Shown here: one piece after another, positions 9,240 through 18,391 of the stretch
Layout: the number at the start of each line of letters is the position of its first letter
Numbering within the stretch: position 1 is the first letter of the stretch
NCBI RefSeq assembly: GCF_001427875.1
Contig: NZ_LMHK01000002.1
Location: forward strand, 62,001 to 126,000
Direction: 5' to 3'
Source: Devosia sp. Root685
GTDB taxonomy: Bacteria; Pseudomonadota; Alphaproteobacteria; Rhizobiales; Devosiaceae
Length of the DNA: 64,000 bases
Program-made: the position numbers and the translations under genes
The notes under the pieces: generated by a model
The model's database searches: none
Seen by the model: only the letters and a program-made list of their open reading frames with translations
Told to the model about the DNA's origin: nothing

Positions 9240-9713
9240 TCAGTACCCCCAGACATCCCGCTTGGGCGCACCGTCGAACACTTCGTCGATGCGCTGGGAC
9301 GTCGCGGGGGTCACGCCTTCAGGCAATTTCGTGATCTCGAACCACCCGCCCTCGGCGATCTCGTGATCCTTCTTGCGCACGAAAACGAACTCGTGTGACC
9401 GTGCCACATAGAACAGCACGTGGTCGCGGTTCGTGACCGAGCTCGAATTGTGATAGACGCCGAAGAGCTCCATCGGGCCGGTAACGCGATGCCCGGTTTC
9501 TTCCAGCGTTTCGCGCGCGCCGGAGGCCTCCGCCGTTTCGCCCGGCTCGATCCCGCCGCCGGGGAACTGCCAGCCCGGAATGAGCGTATGGCGGATCAGG
9601 TACACCTTGTTGCCATCAACCAGCATGACGCGCGTGCCGATCGTCATGTGGCGAATGATGCCGATAATGGTGAGAAACACCTTGGCGCGCACGCGCTGGA
9701 ATCGGTTCATCAT
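9240..9713 (-). CDS. NUDIX hydrolase
   Basis: Small single-domain NUDIX phosphohydrolase (157 residues). The complete box GGIEPGETAEASGARETLEETGH matches G-x5-E-x7-R-E-x2-E-E-x-G. It is preceded by GWQFPGG. Start ATG 9713, with GGAG about ten bases upstream; the second ATG at 9710 is possible. The frame stays open to 9932 but that extension overlaps the phosphoesterase gene and has no ribosome site. The nucleoside-diphosphate derivative it cleaves cannot be inferred. An N-terminal RVRAKVFLTIIGIIRHMTIG stretch is moderately hydrophobic. Confidence 0.85.
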   Translation of the reverse strand: MMNRFQRVRAKVFLTIIGIIRHMTIGTRVMLVDGNKVYLIRHTLIPGWQFPGGGIEPGETAEASGARETLEETGHRVTGPMELFGVYHNSSSVTNRDHVLFYVARSHEFVFVRKKDHEIAEGGWFEITKLPEGVTPATSQRIDEVFDGAPKRDVWGY

Positions 9714-9925
9714 GTCTGGCTTCTCCGTCGAACTTGCCGCAGGGGTAGCGTTTCCTGCGCAAAAGTCGATAGCGCTTTCGCGCTTTCCCGATGCAGCCAA
9801 GCGCCTATTCAAGCGTTTGAAGCCCACCTGTTTCAAACCGGTCACCAGATTTTGCCCCGAAAATCCGACCCTTGCGGTCGATTGACCGTTTCCCTGCGTA
9901 AAACCTTCTGGCAAAACCCCTCCCG

Positions 9926-10816
9926 ATGACAACGCTTGCGCACATATCGGATATTCACCTCTCGCCCATGCCGGAGGTGGCCCTGGGGAACCTTGTCGGC
10001 AAGCGCCTGACCGGCTACCTCAACTGGAAGCTCAAGCGCCACGGCGAGCTCAACTCCGAAACGCTGACGCGCCTCGTCGCGCATATGCAGGAGCAGAACG
10101 CCGATTTCACCGCCGTAACGGGCGATCTCACCAACCTCGCCCTGCCCGCCGAAATTCGCCGTGCCGGGGAGTGGTTGCAGGCTCTGGGCACCAGCGATCG
10201 CACCGCCGTGTGCCCCGGCAATCACGATGCCTATGTGCCCGGCGCCCTCGAAATGGCGCGCGACATGTGGGGCGAATATCTCAAGGGCGAGACGCTCGAA
10301 GGCGCGCCTTTTCCCTTCGTGCGCCGCGTCGGCGACGTCGCGATCATCTCCTGTTCAAGCGCCGTGCCCACTCCCCCCTTCTTCGCCATCGGGCGCTTCG
10401 AAGAAAAGCAGGCTGCGCGGCTCGAACGGATGCTAAAACTTCTGGGCGATGCCGGCTATTTCCGCGTCGTGATGATTCATCACCCGCCCAATGCCGAATT
10501 GCAGCATCCTTCCTTCGGCCTCAAGGGCCACCGGCTCTTCCGCAAGGTCATCGCCACCTTTGGTGCCGAAATGATCCTCCACGGCCACACGCACCGCTCC
10601 TCGATCCACCATATTCCCGGGCTCGACCACGAAGTCCCGGTGATCGGCGTTGCCGCGGCCAGCGCAGCGCAGGGTGGAACGCTGGACGACCCGGCCCGCT
10701 ACAACCTCTTCCGTATCGAGAAAAACGGCGACGGCTGGTCCTGCACCATGCGCGAATACGGCTTCCAGCGCATCGGCAGCGACATCGTCATGCGCATGCA
10801 GATGCGGATCTACTAA
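9926..10816 (+). CDS. Calcineurin-like metallophosphoesterase
   Basis: Binuclear-metal phosphoesterase of 296 residues. All five metal-site motifs are present in order: DIHLS (9-13), GDLTN (about 65-69), GNHD (about 97-100), MIHHPP and HGHTH. No signal peptide, so probably cytoplasmic. The family includes cyclic-nucleotide phosphodiesterases (CpdA type) and lipid A precursor hydrolases (LpxH/LpxI-type relatives); the sequence alone does not decide between them. Divergent from the NUDIX gene, followed by a large palindromic repeat that probably ends its transcript. Confidence 0.88.
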   Translation: MTTLAHISDIHLSPMPEVALGNLVGKRLTGYLNWKLKRHGELNSETLTRLVAHMQEQNADFTAVTGDLTNLALPAEIRRAGEWLQALGTSDRTAVCPGNHDAYVPGALEMARDMWGEYLKGETLEGAPFPFVRRVGDVAIISCSSAVPTPPFFAIGRFEEKQAARLERMLKLLGDAGYFRVVMIHHPPNAELQHPSFGLKGHRLFRKVIATFGAEMILHGHTHRSSIHHIPGLDHEVPVIGVAAASAAQGGTLDDPARYNLFRIEKNGDGWSCTMREYGFQRIGSDIVMRMQMRIY

Positions 10817-10846
10817 AGAATTTCACTCTCTGATTGAGCGAGCTTT

Positions 10847-10983
10847 CTCCAGTAGACCTCATGGTGAGGTGCGGAACGAAGTGGAGCCTCGAACCACGAG
10901 GGCGTGCACCGATGCCTCAACGCCACGCCCTCGTGGTTCGAGGCTTTGCTCTGCAAAGCACCTCACCATGAAGGCTACTGGAG
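10847..10983. repeat. Large palindromic intergenic repeat, copy 1 (complete)
   Basis: Two 60-base arms (10847-10906 and 10924-10983) are near-perfect inverted copies around a 17-base loop. Each arm holds CTCATGGTGAGGTGC and GAACCACGAGG blocks. Between these blocks the left arm has a different 15-base filler than the right arm. A second copy lies at 29165-29249. Size, palindromy and intergenic location resemble the RIME-type mosaic elements of rhizobia. It separates the converging phosphoesterase and phosphotriesterase-like genes. Confidence 0.85.
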
Positions 10984-11003
10984 CTACACCGTTTTCACCC
11001 CCA

Positions 11004-11921
11004 TCACGGCCGCGAAAACGCAGCGAACGGATTGCGATGGGTAAGCCCCACAATCGTCTCCTCGCCGACCCCTGCCGCCGCCAGCATGGGCAGGAGTTCG
11101 GTGCTGACCACCGTATAAGGTTTTGGCTCCCCACCCTTGGGGAGCGCCGGGTCGAACCAGCCACGATCATGGCTGATCAGCAATTTGTCCCCAAGCCCCG
11201 CGTCCAGCGCCTTAAGCACCAGCCCGGCACTTTCCTCGACCGGAACCGCACCCACATTGTCATATTCGATCCAGGCGCCGCGCTCCACGAGCGCTTTGTG
11301 CAGTCCGAAATCGGGCTCCGCCTGGGTATGAATGGAAACAAAACGAGCAGCCGATCCGCCTTCGGCTTCAATGATATCGAGCTGGTCCATCACCACCCGC
11401 CCCCGGATCGTATGGCTGCCGATCAGAGCGTCGGTCGCAATGGCCGCCCGCGTTGCCGCGCGCAGAATGCGCTCCTCCAGCCTGGTCATGCCATCGTCGC
11501 CGGCACTGAGCTTGATCCAGCCCGCCTTGAAGCCGGTCTGCTCGATACCGTCCTGTAGCTCCGCCAGCATCCAGTCATGGAGCGCGTCTTCACTCGCCGC
11601 CGCCACCCATGCCGGTATCCAGGGCTCCCGATAATTACCGGTCGGCACCACTATGGGAAAATTGGTGGCCTTGCTGACAGCCAGATCCATGTCGGCGCGC
11701 CGGCCCACCCCCCCTGTCGAACACTCGACGAGCGCCGTCACCCCGAGCGCCTTGATCGCCTCGATCTGCGGCACCATCAGCGCCAAAACCTCCTCCACGG
11801 AAGCTTCGGCATAGCCGGGCTGGTCAGGCGTCCGCAGATCGACAAACACATGCTCATGCGGCAGGATCATGCCCAGCTGATCGGCGCCGAGCGCACCGAG
11901 GGTCGTATAAAGTCGGCGCAT
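11004..11921 (-). CDS. Phosphotriesterase-family hydrolase
   Basis: Amidohydrolase-superfamily TIM barrel with a binuclear metal site, 305 residues. Ligands are visible: HEH (about residues 22-24), the bridging lysine in GWIKLSAG, His in IGSHTIRG and in SIHTQAEPD, and the final Asp in ISHDRGWF. Natural substrates of this family are usually lactones or sugar-derived esters rather than organophosphates. Start ATG 11921 with GGGAGA before it. It is the last gene of a minus-strand set (ROK regulator, ThuA, ABC ATPase, this) and so probably acts on whatever the adjacent ABC system imports. The specific substrate is unknown. Confidence 0.88.
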   Translation of the reverse strand: MRRLYTTLGALGADQLGMILPHEHVFVDLRTPDQPGYAEASVEEVLALMVPQIEAIKALGVTALVECSTGGVGRRADMDLAVSKATNFPIVVPTGNYREPWIPAWVAAASEDALHDWMLAELQDGIEQTGFKAGWIKLSAGDDGMTRLEERILRAATRAAIATDALIGSHTIRGRVVMDQLDIIEAEGGSAARFVSIHTQAEPDFGLHKALVERGAWIEYDNVGAVPVEESAGLVLKALDAGLGDKLLISHDRGWFDPALPKGGEPKPYTVVSTELLPMLAAAGVGEETIVGLTHRNPFAAFSRP

Positions 11922-11955
11922 TTCATATCTCCCAAACGGCCCGGACAGTGGCCCG

Positions 11956-13044
11956 CTACATCCTTGATCCATCGAGCCCAAAGGCCAGCGCCGCATCAGG
12001 CTCGATCCCGACAGCAATCGGCGCGCCGACCGCAACACGCGAATGGCCCTTTTGTTGAATGGTTACCTTGGTTTCCCCATCCGTGCCCACACCATAGACA
12101 TAGGACACGCCGCCAAGCTGCTCGATCACCTGCGCGCTCGCCGTCAATACCGGACCGCCCAATGCCGCATCGGCAAAATGCTCCGGCCGGATGCCGACAT
12201 TGATCTTTTCGCCCACAGCCCCGCCCGAACCGCGGCGTTTCACCTGCAGAGCCGGCGCATCGAAAGCCGACAGCGATACCGTCAGCATCTGCCCCTCGAT
12301 CGCAATAATCGTGCCCTCAAGAAAATTCATCCTAGGCGAGCCGATAAACCCGGCCACAAAGATATTGTCGGGATTATCATAGAGCTCGACCGGGCTCCCC
12401 TGCTGCTCGATGCGCCCGGCACGCAGCACGACGATACGGTCAGCCAGCGTCATGGCCTCCACCTGATCATGGGTCACATAAACCATGGTCGCGCCGAGCT
12501 GATGGTGCAGCTTGGCGATCTCGATACGCATCTGCACCCGCAGTTCCGCATCGAGATTGCTCAGCGGCTCGTCGAACAGAAAGGCCTTGGGCTGGCGCAC
12601 GATGGCGCGGCCAATGGCGACACGCTGGCGCTGGCCACCCGATAATTGCCGCGGCTTGCGATCGAGCAGTTCGGTCAGTTCCAAAATGCGCGCCGCCCCT
12701 TCGACGCGCTCGGCCACCTCGTCCTTGGCCGCCCCGCCCATGCGCAGGCCAAAGCCGAGATTCTGCGCCACTGTCATATGCGGATAAAGCGCATAGGACT
12801 GGAACACCATGGCGACCCCGCGTTCGGATGGATCGAAATCGGTCACATCCTCGCCCCCGATCAGCACCTGGCCCGACGAGAGCTCCTCAAGCCCGGAAAT
12901 GCTGCGCAGCAGTGTCGATTTCCCGCAGCCCGAGGGGCCGACGAAAACGACGAATTCCCCGTCCCCGATATCGAGATTGATGTCGTGCAGAACCTTCACC
13001 GAGCCAAAGCTCTTGTTGATCCCACGCAATTGCAGTTCAGCCAT
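11956..13044 (-). CDS. Sugar ABC transporter ATP-binding protein (MalK/UgpC type)
   Basis: Energises a CUT1-type carbohydrate importer at the inner face of the membrane. The 362 residues show Walker [10 protein letters not shown] (about 38-46), signature LSGGQRQR, Walker [12 protein letters not shown], switch His in VTHDQVEAM, and the C-terminal TOBE/MalK regulatory domain with GIRPEHF. The permeases and binding protein that it should serve start at 15243 on the other strand; no other ATPase lies in this cassette, so pairing is a strong inference. Gene order on this strand is ROK, ThuA, ATPase, hydrolase. Confidence 0.94.
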   Translation of the reverse strand: MAELQLRGINKSFGSVKVLHDINLDIGDGEFVVFVGPSGCGKSTLLRSISGLEELSSGQVLIGGEDVTDFDPSERGVAMVFQSYALYPHMTVAQNLGFGLRMGGAAKDEVAERVEGAARILELTELLDRKPRQLSGGQRQRVAIGRAIVRQPKAFLFDEPLSNLDAELRVQMRIEIAKLHHQLGATMVYVTHDQVEAMTLADRIVVLRAGRIEQQGSPVELYDNPDNIFVAGFIGSPRMNFLEGTIIAIEGQMLTVSLSAFDAPALQVKRRGSGGAVGEKINVGIRPEHFADAALGGPVLTASAQVIEQLGGVSYVYGVGTDGETKVTIQQKGHSRVAVGAPIAVGIEPDAALAFGLDGSRM

Positions 13045-13075
13045 CGCATCCTCCTTGCAGATGGTTCAATTCTCT

Positions 13076-13720
13076 TCAGCGTGCCGCCCAAAGCGCCCCG
13101 CGCTCGAAGATGGTCCGCATTTGCGGCACCTTGAATTCGTCAGCGACGTGCCCGAGCGCAGAGTAGAACACCCGCCCCTTGCCGAAGCGCCGCTTCCAGA
13201 CCACGGGCATCACCACACCCGCAATCTCCTCGACATACTCGCCGGTAAAGGTGGTGGTCGCCAGCACGTCGACGCTGGGGTCGAAATGCATGTAATATTG
13301 CTCGGAGCGATAGGGAAAGTCGCCGATACCGGCGGTGATCGGATCATCCGACGCAGAAATATTGACGGTATAGTCGATGATATTGCCCGGATGCGCCACC
13401 CATTGGCCGCCCGTCATGAACTGATAATCCGGCTCATTGCGAAAACTGTCGCACATCAGCCCGTGAAACCCGGCCAGCCCCGTCCCCCCGCGCACCGCGG
13501 CCAGCAGATTGGTCAGCTCCTCGCGCTCGATCCGGGACATGGTGATGGCCGGAATGATCAGGTCGCGCTTGCCGAGATCGGCATCGGCAAAGGCCTCGGT
13601 GGTCGATTCGATGGTCACGTCAAAGCCATGCTCCTCCAGCATGGCGCCAACCAGCCGGGCACTCTGTTCGGGTGTGTGGCCATCCCAGCCTCCCCAGACG
13701 ATCAGGGCCGATTTGGTCAT
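13076..13720 (-). CDS. ThuA-domain protein (trehalose-utilization-like)
   Basis: Class I glutamine-amidotransferase-like fold of the ThuA group (214 residues), first described in rhizobial trehalose/sucrose utilisation operons and now often linked to keto-sugar metabolism. Recognisable elements are the N-terminal LIVWGGWDGHTPEQSA, the GTGLAGFHGLMCDSF middle, and the C-terminal VVWKRRFGKGRVFYSALGHVADEF, which is the most conserved part of the family. It overlaps the ROK gene start region by four bases (13717-13720), so it is coupled to the regulator. Biochemical role in this cassette is unknown. Confidence 0.88.
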   Translation of the reverse strand: MTKSALIVWGGWDGHTPEQSARLVGAMLEEHGFDVTIESTTEAFADADLGKRDLIIPAITMSRIEREELTNLLAAVRGGTGLAGFHGLMCDSFRNEPDYQFMTGGQWVAHPGNIIDYTVNISASDDPITAGIGDFPYRSEQYYMHFDPSVDVLATTTFTGEYVEEIAGVVMPVVWKRRFGKGRVFYSALGHVADEFKVPQMRTIFERGALWAAR

Positions 13721-14955
13721 TGCGCAGTCTCCTCATAAGTCGATGTCCAAGGGGCGCTGTAAACGTCGCGCAGCATCAATGCTGCGGCGCCACGTGCCCA
13801 AAGCTGGTCGTCCATTTCGTGGAAAATGATCTTGGTGGTGGCAAAATGCGCCCGAAAACTGTTCGCTGCCACGGCCGTCATAAGCGCGGGCTGCACCAGT
13901 TCGGCAAAGCGCCTGGTCTCGAGCGCCACGATGATCTTTTCGGGATTGATCAGGTTGACGATGTGGGAAATCCCGAGGCCCAGTCTGCTGCCGAAAGCCT
14001 CGATAATCTCCGTGGCCCCGGCAACGCCGCTATCGGCGGCTTCCGCCAGCGCGCTCAACAGGTCCGCCCGCACCAGCGGGCTCGCCAGAAATTCCTCGCC
14101 AAGCCGGGCCGAGGCTTCCCGCTTCACCGCCGAGACGCCGATATAGGCATTGAGACAATCGTGCTGGCCACAATCGCATTCGGCGCCCGCCTCGCCGACC
14201 TTGATATGCCCGAAAGTCGGTCCCAGCGTGCTCGCCCCCCGATGCAGGTCCGCATCGAGCCACAGCCCGAGGCTCACGGTCTGGTCGAGCGTGATCACCG
14301 CAAAGCTCTTTTCCTTCTGTGCGTGGCCGAACCAGCTTTCGGCCAGCGCCAGCAGATTTGCCGGCTTTTCGAGCCGCACCGGCAGCCCCGTCCGTTCGCC
14401 CAATACGCTCCCGAGCGGAATTTCCCGCTCGCCGAAAACCGAGCTCGAATAGCTGCGGCCCGAGCGCGGATCGACCAGTCCCGGCACACCGATGCCGATC
14501 CCCTTGAGCCGGCTCCGGTCGACGCCCGAGCGCGTCATGCATTCGTCGAGCGCATCTTCGATCAGGTCGGCAATAACCTCCACCGGCTGCCGGGCCATGC
14601 GGATCGGCAGTTGCAGCGACGAAACAAGCTCGCCGCGAAAATCCACCAGCGTCACCGTGGTCAGCGCGTCGGAAATCTTGATGCCCAGCACATAGGCGGC
14701 GTCGGGCACAAGGCCGAGCAACACCCGCGGCCGCCCGCGCTGGATTTCCCCATTGGCCGGCGTGTGAATGGCATGGATCAGCCCTTCTTCGATCAATGCC
14801 CCGGTAATGGCCGATACGGTCGTGCCGCTCAGTAGCGTGCGTTCCGAAATCTCGACGCGCGAAATCTGTCCGTGATGGCGAATGGCCTCGAGCACGTGGA
14901 ACTTGTTGATTTCCCGCATCAGCAGCGGGTCGGCAATCTTGACGACCAAGTCCAT
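13717..14955 (-). CDS. ROK-family transcriptional regulator
   Basis: NagC/XylR/Mlc-like sugar-responsive regulator of 412 residues. An N-terminal winged helix-turn-helix (about 13-70, HGQISRVEISERTLLSGTTVS) is followed by the ROK sugar-kinase fold. The ligand His is in GHIKV and the zinc knuckle is CDCGQHDC. The catalytic END/VENDAN motif of true ROK kinases is replaced by EKPAN, so it should bind but not phosphorylate a sugar. Divergent from the binding-protein gene at 15243, which makes it the probable local regulator. A candidate operator lies at 14991-15017. Confidence 0.9.
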   Translation of the reverse strand: MDLVVKIADPLLMREINKFHVLEAIRHHGQISRVEISERTLLSGTTVSAITGALIEEGLIHAIHTPANGEIQRGRPRVLLGLVPDAAYVLGIKISDALTTVTLVDFRGELVSSLQLPIRMARQPVEVIADLIEDALDECMTRSGVDRSRLKGIGIGVPGLVDPRSGRSYSSSVFGEREIPLGSVLGERTGLPVRLEKPANLLALAESWFGHAQKEKSFAVITLDQTVSLGLWLDADLHRGASTLGPTFGHIKVGEAGAECDCGQHDCLNAYIGVSAVKREASARLGEEFLASPLVRADLLSALAEAADSGVAGATEIIEAFGSRLGLGISHIVNLINPEKIIVALETRRFAELVQPALMTAVAANSFRAHFATTKIIFHEMDDQLWARGAAALMLRDVYSAPWTSTYEETAQ

Positions 14956-14990
14956 ACTCCCGGCGTCAAACCGCCAACCTGATTTACTAA

Positions 14991-15017
14991 GCTATCCGTA
15001 TCAAATATCCGGGTAGC
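14991..15017. promoter_or_regulatory. Candidate operator for the ROK regulator
   Basis: An imperfect inverted repeat, GCTATCCG-TATCAAATAT-CCGGGTAGC, lies 36 bases upstream of the ROK gene in the intergenic space shared with the divergent binding-protein gene. Its placement suits autoregulation or control of the transporter, but the dyad is imperfect and I see no second copy. Confidence 0.35.
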
Positions 15018-15242
15018 ACAACACGCCGAATGTCGTTTCGGCGCCAAAATCAGGCAAATCCTCCCAATCTCATCCCCTTCTGGCCGCTTATGGGGCCAGC
15101 CAGCAGATGTGAGGTACGTTCCTCTTGTATCTTTAATAAGGGATGCGTAGAAAGTATCAAGTGGCGAGTTCGGGGAGAGACCTCGCTGCGGCGGCCGGGA
15201 GGGGACCATCTGGTCCATGGCCGCATCACAAAGGAGGAACCA

Positions 15243-16499
15243 ATGAAGCATCTTGCGCTTGCCGCGGTGCTGGGTCTGGCCGCAATTTTGCCGGCCCAGG
15301 CCCAAACCGTCGTCAGACACCTGCACATCACGTCCATTCCGGCCGAAGTCGAACTGATGCAGTCGATTGCGGACGAGTTCATGGCCGCCAATCCCGACAT
15401 CAAGGTCGAGCTGCCCTTCCTCGAAAACGAGGCGTTCAAGGCCAAGCTGACGACCCTTCTGCAGTCGGCCGATGCGCCCGACGTGTTCCACTCCTGGGGT
15501 GGCGGCGTCTTTTACGAACAGGCCAAGGCTGGGTTCCTGCGTCCCGTCGAGGATGTGCTGACCCAGGAGGCCAAGGATAATCAGGGCCAGGCCGGCGTTT
15601 CCGCCTTCACCGCGCCCGATGGTCATATCTATGGCGTGGCGCGCGATGTCAGCGAAGTCGTGCTTTGGTACAACAAGGCACTCTTTGAACAGGCCGGCGT
15701 CGATCCGGCCAGCATGCAGACCTGGGAAGGCTTCCTTGCCGGGGTCCAGACCTTCAAGGATGCCGGCATCACCCCGATCGCCATCGGCGCCAAGGACAAG
15801 TGGCCGGCCCACTTCTGGTGGTCGAAGCTCGTCGTGCGGCTGGCTGGCAAGGATGGCTTTGAAGCGGCGGCCCGCGGCGAAGGCGACGGCTTTGAGGGCG
15901 AAGATTTCGTCAAGGCTGGACAGTATTTCCTTGAGCTGGCTGACCTCGAACCCTGGCAGCAGGGGTTCCTTGCCGCCAGCTATGGCGATGCCTCCGGTCT
16001 CTTCGGCGACGGCAAGGCGGCAATGCACCTGATGGGCGATTGGGATTACGGCGCCATGAAGGACAATTCCGCCAATAAAGCGGGCATTCCCGACGACCAG
16101 CTCGGCATCCTGCCCTTCCCCACCATTGAAGGCGGCAAGGGCGACCCGACCGACACGCTCGGTGGTCTTGGCGGCATTCTCTTCTCCAAGAACGCGTCCG
16201 ATGCGGCCGTGAAATGGGTCGAGTTCTTCAACTCGGTCGAACAGCAGAAGAAGTACGCGGAAGCGGCCTATTACATCCCCATCGCCAAGGGCGCTGCCGA
16301 TGTCATGACCAATCCGTTCAAGCAGCAGATCGCCCGCAATATCGGCGGCGCGCACTGGCATGCCCTGTTCTTCGACCAGGCCCTTGGCCCCAATGTGGGC
16401 GGCGTCGTCAACGACGTCTCGGCAGAACTCGCCGGCAATTCCATCAGCGCCGAAGAAGCGGCCGAACTGATCAAGGAAGCGGTGGACGATTCGCTCTAG
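15243..16499 (+). CDS. Sugar ABC transporter substrate-binding protein (first cassette)
   Basis: Periplasmic solute-binding protein of the CUT1 / extracellular solute-binding family 1, 418 residues. A Sec signal peptide (MKHLALAAVLGLAAILPAQAQ) is followed by the typical N-terminal lobe with ADAPDVFHSWGGG and VVLWYNKALFEQAGV motifs. Start at ATG 15243 with a very good AAAGGAGGAACC ribosome site; the frame is open upstream but that part is not homologous to the family. It is the first gene of a plus-strand binding protein-permease-permease set, divergent from the ROK regulator. Substrate is not deducible. Confidence 0.94.
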   Translation: MKHLALAAVLGLAAILPAQAQTVVRHLHITSIPAEVELMQSIADEFMAANPDIKVELPFLENEAFKAKLTTLLQSADAPDVFHSWGGGVFYEQAKAGFLRPVEDVLTQEAKDNQGQAGVSAFTAPDGHIYGVARDVSEVVLWYNKALFEQAGVDPASMQTWEGFLAGVQTFKDAGITPIAIGAKDKWPAHFWWSKLVVRLAGKDGFEAAARGEGDGFEGEDFVKAGQYFLELADLEPWQQGFLAASYGDASGLFGDGKAAMHLMGDWDYGAMKDNSANKAGIPDDQLGILPFPTIEGGKGDPTDTLGGLGGILFSKNASDAAVKWVEFFNSVEQQKKYAEAAYYIPIAKGAADVMTNPFKQQIARNIGGAHWHALFFDQALGPNVGGVVNDVSAELAGNSISAEEAAELIKEAVDDSL

Positions 16500-16518
16500 G
16501 GCGTCAGTCCACCCACCC

Positions 16519-16555
16519 CTGCCGGCGGACGGTCTCCCTGTCCGCCCGCCGGCAG
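16519..16555 (+). other. Intercistronic hairpin after the binding-protein gene
   Basis: CTGCCGGCGGAC and GTCCGCCCGCCGGCAG form a strong GC-rich stem around a nine-base loop 20 bases after the stop codon. There is no T-tract. Such stems between a binding-protein gene and its permeases usually stabilise the upstream message and attenuate read-through. Confidence 0.6.
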
Positions 16556-16616
16556 CCCTCGCCTAAGCCGATAGTACCCCTCGCGCCCCGGCGCTGCGGG
16601 ACGGGAGAACCACGTG

Positions 16617-17549
16617 ATGACCACCCTTTCCAACACAGCCAATGCGGGCGCTTCCGTCGCGCCGCGGCGGTGGCGCTATGTCGAGCGCAAGAGCCTCTTG
16701 CCGCTCCTGCTGTTCCTGCCGCCCGCGCTCATTCTCTTCAGCCTCTTCGTCGTCCTGCCCATGGTCGATGCGGCGACCTTTTCCTTCTTCAACTGGAATG
16801 GCTACGGGCCGATCACCGATTTCGTCGGCCTCGAAAACTATGCCGATGTCCTGACCCACCGCAATTTCGGCACCGCCGTCCGCAACAGCCTCATCGTCGT
16901 TGCCGTCTCGCTGCTTATCCAGTTGCCGCTCGCCATGTGGTGCGCCATCGCCCTGGCCGAGCGTTCGGTTTCCATCAATGTCATGCGCACGCTGTTCTTC
17001 CTGCCCTTCATGCTGGCCGAAGTTGCCGCGGGTCTGATCTGGAAGTTCGTTTATGACGGCAATTACGGCCTGTTGCCTGCCGTCGGCTCAGCCATCGGGG
17101 TCGACATGCCCTTCGTCCTCGGCGACAAATTCTGGGTCATCCCGGCCATCATGCTGGTCATCACCTGGAAATATTTCGGCTTCCACATGATGATCTTCAT
17201 CGCCGGCCTCCAATCGATCCCCAATGAGGTGATCGAGGCGGCCCGGCTCGATGGCGTCAAGCGCTGGCAGATCGTGCGCCACATCAAGATCCCGATGATC
17301 CGCTCGGCCATCGTCATCTCGGTCTTCTTCGCCATCACCGGCGCCCTGCAACTCTTCGACCTGATCATTCCGCTATCCAATGGCGGCCCCTCGCATTCGA
17401 GCCACACCATCGTCACCTTCCTCTACCAATTCGGCATTCTGCGCATGAAGCTCGGTTTTGGTGGTGCGGTGAGCGTGCTGCTCTTCATCGCCTGCGTGAT
17501 CGTGGCCCTCGCCTATCGTCGCATTCTCTTCAGGGTGGAGCACAATTGA
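16617..17549 (+). CDS. Sugar ABC transporter permease (first cassette, MalF-like)
   Basis: Inner-membrane permease of a CUT1 importer, 310 residues with six predicted transmembrane helices (first at about 28-50). The cytoplasmic EAA loop that docks on the ATPase is present as EAARLDGVKRWQIVRHIKIP. ATG 16617 chosen with GGGAGAA upstream; GTG 16614 is adjacent. Its TGA overlaps the next permease's ATG by one base. Works with the protein at 15243, the permease at 17549 and probably the ATPase at 11956. Confidence 0.94.
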   Translation: MTTLSNTANAGASVAPRRWRYVERKSLLPLLLFLPPALILFSLFVVLPMVDAATFSFFNWNGYGPITDFVGLENYADVLTHRNFGTAVRNSLIVVAVSLLIQLPLAMWCAIALAERSVSINVMRTLFFLPFMLAEVAAGLIWKFVYDGNYGLLPAVGSAIGVDMPFVLGDKFWVIPAIMLVITWKYFGFHMMIFIAGLQSIPNEVIEAARLDGVKRWQIVRHIKIPMIRSAIVISVFFAITGALQLFDLIIPLSNGGPSHSSHTIVTFLYQFGILRMKLGFGGAVSVLLFIACVIVALAYRRILFRVEHN

Positions 17550-18391
17550 TGGCCGCCGCATCCAAAAAACGCCGCTCCCCCGTCTCCCCACTGCAATGGC
17601 TGACCCTCCTGATCGTCGCCACGTTCGTGATCGTGCCGTTCTACACAACGGCGCTCGGCGGCTTCAAGGAAATCGGGGAATTGCGGGTCAATCCCTTCGG
17701 CCTGCCCGCCAGCTGGGACCCGGTGCGTTTCGTCGAAATCCTCGGCGGACCACGCTATTTCTCTTCGCTCGGCAATTCCCTGCTCATCGCCCTCGGCACG
17801 GTGGTTCTGTCCACCCTCATCGCCTCGATGACGGCCTTTGCCCTGGCCCATATCAAATTCTTCGGCCGCAACTTCATCATGGGCTACCTGATGCTCGGCC
17901 TGCTCTTCCCCTCGGCCACCGGCATCCTGCCCCTCTTCATCAAGATGCGTGATCTCGGCATGCTCGACAGCCATTGGGGCATCATCATCGTGCAGGTCGC
18001 CTTCAGCGTGTCCTTCGCCGTGCTGCTGTTCCACAATTTCTTCAAGGAACTGCCCAAGGAACTGATCGACGCCGCCCGCATGGACAATTGCGGCTATATC
18101 CGCATCTACTGGTACATCACCCTGCCGCTCTGCCTGCCGATCATCGCGACAGTCGGCGTGTTCAATTTTGTCGGCAGCTGGAACAGCTTCCTCCTGCCCC
18201 TGATCGTGCTCAATTCCGAATCCAAATACACTTGGCCGCTGGGGATCATGCAGTTCCAGGGTCAATATGGCTCGGACTGGCCACGCATCCTCGCCTTCCT
18301 CACCCTCTCGATCATGCCCGCCATCGCCTTCTTCCTCCTGGCGCAGCGCTACGTCATCTCGGGGCTCACCGGCGGAGCGGTCAAAGGCTAG
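17549..18391 (+). CDS. Sugar ABC transporter permease (first cassette, MalG-like)
   Basis: Second inner-membrane subunit, 280 residues, six transmembrane helices (first at about 15-37). The EAA loop is seen as ELIDAARMDNCGYIRIYWYITLPL. It starts at ATG 17549 inside TGATG, overlapping the previous stop by one base, so translation is coupled. Its 3' end overlaps the end of the convergent LacI gene by four bases (18388-18391), which leaves no room for a terminator between the two cassettes. Confidence 0.94.
   Translation: MAAASKKRRSPVSPLQWLTLLIVATFVIVPFYTTALGGFKEIGELRVNPFGLPASWDPVRFVEILGGPRYFSSLGNSLLIALGTVVLSTLIASMTAFALAHIKFFGRNFIMGYLMLGLLFPSATGILPLFIKMRDLGMLDSHWGIIIVQVAFSVSFAVLLFHNFFKELPKELIDAARMDNCGYIRIYWYITLPLCLPIIATVGVFNFVGSWNSFLLPLIVLNSESKYTWPLGIMQFQGQYGSDWPRILAFLTLSIMPAIAFFLLAQRYVISGLTGGAVKG

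Noticed and set aside
10847-10983. Possible insertion sequence or attachment site at the long palindrome
   Set aside because: No transposase frame and no target duplication; it is a non-coding palindromic repeat.
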